From an uncultured Bacilli bacterium (GTDB lineage Bacteria > Bacillota_I > Bacilli_A > RF39 > UBA660), in NCBI GenBank assembly GCA_934131175.1, contig CAKOZD010000005.1:1-64000 (forward strand): a DNA stretch of 64,000 nucleotides, given 5' to 3'. Below the pieces are notes generated by a model that had not been told where the DNA came from, ran no database searches, and worked only from the letters and a program-made list of their open reading frames with translations. Below are positions 61,502 to 64,000 of this stretch, in pieces (the first letter of the stretch is position 1; each line of letters opens with the position of its first letter). The position numbers were made by a program, and so were the translations under genes.

Positions 61502-64000
61502 TGTTTATTACCTTTTCAATATGTTTGATTATTTCATCTACATTTTCAGATGTTTTTCCTCCACCTTGAGCGAATTTAGGAGAACCTCCTCCATTTCCAT
61601 TAGATGAAATTGATGCATCTTTTACTATTAATCCAGCATTTACAAATGATGTTGATTTTGCGATAAAGTTTACGCTATTGTCTTCTTTTATATTGATGAA
61701 GAAGATAAATGCATTATTCATTTCATTAATTAATTCATCTGCAATACTTTTTAATAAGTTAGTGTCTTTATTATCTAATTTCATGATTAATGTTTCTACG
61801 TTATTCATTACTTTTATATGTTCTCTATAGATGTCTAAGTTTTGTAGTGTTTGTTTTTCTTTTATTTCGAAGTATTTCTTTTCTAAATCTTTTACTTCTT
61901 GATGAACATATTGTAATTCATTTCTATTAAATATTATGTCTTTATATGACTCTGGTTTATCGTTATTTATATCTACGTCAAATTCTAGCTTTATTCCGTT
62001 GTTTCTAGCTTCTTCTAGTATTTCACGTGCTTTTATTAGTAATTTTACTTTTTCGTCTGTATATGGCTTTATTGTGTCATATATAATACTTTCAATTTTG
62101 TTTCCTGTTGCGGCTTCTATTCTATAGATGTTACTTCCTTTAGATTCACAATTAAATATAGCAAACTTTTCTATTTCTTTTGTATTAGTTGCGTGAGTTC
62201 CTCCACATAATTCTATTGATTTACCTATTTTTACAACTCTTACAGTTTTTCCATATTTTTCACTGAATAAAGCCATTGCTCCTAATTTCTTTGCTTTATC
62301 TAATGGCATTATTTCTGTTGAGACAATTATATTTTCGTTAATCATTTCGTTAACAAATTTTTCAACTTCTAATAATTTTTCATCAGTCATTTTACCAGAA
62401 TAGTTAAAATCGAATCTTAATCTTTCATCATCTACATAACTTCCTGCTTGTTTAATTGTATTTGATACTGTTTGTTGTAGTGCATATTGTAACATGTGTA
62501 CACTTGAGTGATTCTTTTCAATTCTTCTTCTTCTATCTTTATCAACTACTAGTTCTACTTCATCCCCTACTGTGATTTTTCCATCTAATAGTCTTACTTT
62601 ATGAATGTTTTGACCATTTGGTCCTTTAAATACGTCCACTACTCTAGCTTTGAAATTTTTTCCTAAAATCATACCAGTATCAGCAACTTGTCCACCTGAC
62701 TCTGCATAGAAACAAGTTCTCTTGATTGCTAAGTATGTGTCATGATTAACTGATTCTAATTGTTCATCTTTACTAAATATTGCGATTATGTTACTTCTTT
62801 GTCTATATATTCCATAAACAAATTCAGATTCATCTTTAAAGTCTAATAGTACTTTCTTTTGACTTGCCATTGATGATTTGTTTTTAGCATTTTTCTTTGC
62901 TAGATCTTTTTGAGCTTGCATATATTTATCAAATTCTTCTTTTGATACTTTGTAACCTAATTCTTCTAGATATTCTTCAGTAAGTTCAAATGGGAAACCA
63001 TATGTATCATAAAGTTTAAATGCATCTTCTCCACTTATATAGCCATCTCTTGAATTTTCTACTAATTCTTTTAATCTTCTTTCTCCTGATTCAAGAGTTT
63101 TTAAGAATAATTTTTCTTCTTCTAATACTGCTGCTTCTACTTCTGCTCTTTTTTCTTTTAGATATGGGTATGCTTCTTGCATAACATCTACTACATCTGA
63201 GACAATTTTATACATGAATGGACATTCTATTCCTAAATTTTTACCAAATCTAACGCTTCTTCTTAAAAGTCTTCTTAATACGTATCCTCGTCCAACATTT
63301 TCAAATGTTGCTCCATCTGATAGTGCAAATGTAATAGCACGAATATGATCTGCAATTACTTTGAATCCTTTTTGTCCAACGTAGTCAAATTCTGCTAATT
63401 CTTCGATATGTTTTATGATTGGTACAAATAAGTCTGTTTCAAAGTTTGAATCTACTTGTTGGAATAGTGTACACCATCTTTCAAGACCTGCTCCTGTATC
63501 GATATTTTTGCTTGGTAATTCTTTATAGTCATGTCTTGCAACTCCTGGTTTTGAATTAAACTGACTAAATACATTATTCCAAATTTCTACATATCTTTCT
63601 TGTTCTTCGTCTTTTTTGAATAATTCTAAGGCATCTCCATTAGGATCATATTTTTCTCCTCTATCAAAGAATATTTCTGAGTCTGGTCCACATGGTCCTT
63701 CTCCTATTTCCCAGAAGTTTTCTTCTAATGGAATAATATGTGATTCATCAAGTCCTTCTTTTATCCATTTGTTTTTTGCTTCTTCATCTTCTGTATATAC
63801 TGTTACATATAGTAAGTTTTTATCTATTCCAAAATATTCTTCACTTGTAAGTAATTCATAAGCAAATTCAATTGCTTCATTTTTAAAGTAATCTCCAATA
63901 CTAAAGTTTCCCATCATTTCAAAGAAAGTTTGATGTCTTTTTGTTACTCCAACATTTTCTATATCATTAGTTCTAATACATTTTTGAATATTTACTAGTC
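61494..64000 (-). CDS. alaS: Alanyl-tRNA synthetase (5' end outside the window)
   Basis: Class II synthetase charging tRNA-Ala. The frame is open through the right edge of the window: residues before the first in-window ATG pair (63917) read KCIRTNDIENVGVTKRHQTF, a standard internal AlaS motif 2 region, so the start lies beyond 64000. About 835 residues are present, lacking an estimated 40 or so. Seen: HQTFFEMMGNFSIGDYFK, the editing-domain zinc residues KNHSSVHMLQ and CGGTHATNT, and the C-terminal C-Ala/DHHA1 glycine-rich GGGSPKFAQGGGK. It overlaps holA downstream. Confidence 0.96.
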   Translation of the reverse strand, partial: LVNIQKCIRTNDIENVGVTKRHQTFFEMMGNFSIGDYFKNEAIEFAYELLTSEEYFGIDKNLLYVTVYTEDEEAKNKWIKEGLDESHIIPLEENFWEIGEGPCGPDSEIFFDRGEKYDPNGDALELFKKDEEQERYVEIWNNVFSQFNSKPGVARHDYKELPSKNIDTGAGLERWCTLFQQVDSNFETDLFVPIIKHIEELAEFDYVGQKGFKVIADHIRAITFALSDGATFENVGRGYVLRRLLRRSVRFGKNLGIECPFMYKIVSDVVDVMQEAYPYLKEKRAEVEAAVLEEEKLFLKTLESGERRLKELVENSRDGYISGEDAFKLYDTYGFPFELTEEYLEELGYKVSKEEFDKYMQAQKDLAKKNAKNKSSMASQKKVLLDFKDESEFVYGIYRQRSNIIAIFSKDEQLESVNHDTYLAIKRTCFYAESGGQVADTGMILGKNFKARVVDVFKGPNGQNIHKVRLLDGKITVGDEVELVVDKDRRRRIEKNHSSVHMLQYALQQTVSNTIKQAGSYVDDERLRFDFNYSGKMTDEKLLEVEKFVNEMINENIIVSTEIMPLDKAKKLGAMALFSEKYGKTVRVVKIGKSIELCGGTHATNTKEIEKFAIFNCESKGSNIYRIEAATGNKIESIIYDTIKPYTDEKVKLLIKAREILEEARNNGIKLEFDVDINNDKPESYKDIIFNRNELQYVHQEVKDLEKKYFEIKEKQTLQNLDIYREHIKVMNNVETLIMKLDNKDTNLLKSIADELINEMNNAFIFFINIKEDNSVNFIAKSTSFVNAGLIVKDASISSNGNGGGSPKFAQGGGKTSENVDEIIKHIEKVINNE

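Noticed and set aside
1..64000. Mycoplasma-type code (TGA as Trp)
   Set aside because: TGA terminates genes (for example 2033-2035), Trp is TGG throughout, and peptidoglycan genes are present.

Overview
The window is very AT-rich chromosomal DNA from a low-GC Firmicutes-type bacterium. It uses the standard code: TGA is a stop (for example at 2033-2035) and Trp is TGG. Starts are ATG, GTG and TTG, usually preceded by Shine-Dalgarno sites of the AGGTGAT/GGAGG type. murC, uppP, PrsW, a VPDTG wall-sorting tail and mtaB/queH tRNA modification point to a walled bacterium. Combined with the small-genome style (Asn/Lys/Ile-rich proteins, many one-off membrane proteins), this best fits a gut Bacilli lineage related to RF39 or Erysipelotrichia. 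That placement is inference.

Layout. 0-6.7 kb is accessory: a KAP NTPase with an overlapping partner, three unrecognised proteins, and a DUF4143 ATPase preceded by three 13-bp repeats at an exact 33-bp pitch. 6.7-16.5 kb holds mtaB, a PrsW-type protease, recD2, map, a catalytically dead phosphoglycerate-mutase-like protein and a LysR regulator. 16.5-30.5 kb has a metallophosphoesterase, three transglutaminase-fold proteins (two with Cys-His-Asp, one with Cys changed to Ser), rdgB, uppP, an LRR protein, and a TetR-controlled MMPL transporter with a secreted LxxG-repeat partner. 30.5-43 kb holds an ABC exporter, zinc-ribbon and PepSY-like membrane proteins, DUF362, two adjacent ABC-FtsX fusions, and a prepilin whose exported part is BspA-like leucine-rich repeats.

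43-53.5 kb is mixed housekeeping: acyl-CoA synthetase, small kinase, ASCH, ZIP transporter, queH, murC, tRNA-Glu(CTC), CmpB-type permease, MBL hydrolase, SpoIIM-like protein and an HTH protein. A roughly 1-kb gene-free, extremely AT-rich stretch with an orphan terminator (53.56-54.47 kb) precedes a wall-anchored thioester-domain adhesin carrying seven 29-residue two-Cys repeats. The right end (56-64 kb) is mainly minus strand: deoB-xerD-(VirB2-like/SleB-like fusion), rarA on plus, then holA and a 5'-truncated alaS.

Most genes sit in short transcription units closed by obvious U-tailed hairpins, several of them bidirectional between convergent genes. The most distinctive surface biology is the thioester adhesin, the LRR-bearing pilin, the LxxG/MMPL export pair and the hydrolase with a VirB2-like anchor. 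The least explained units are the repeat-controlled DUF4143 ATPase, the KAP module and the transglutaminase family with a Ser substitution. No prophage, IS element, CRISPR array or rRNA was seen.
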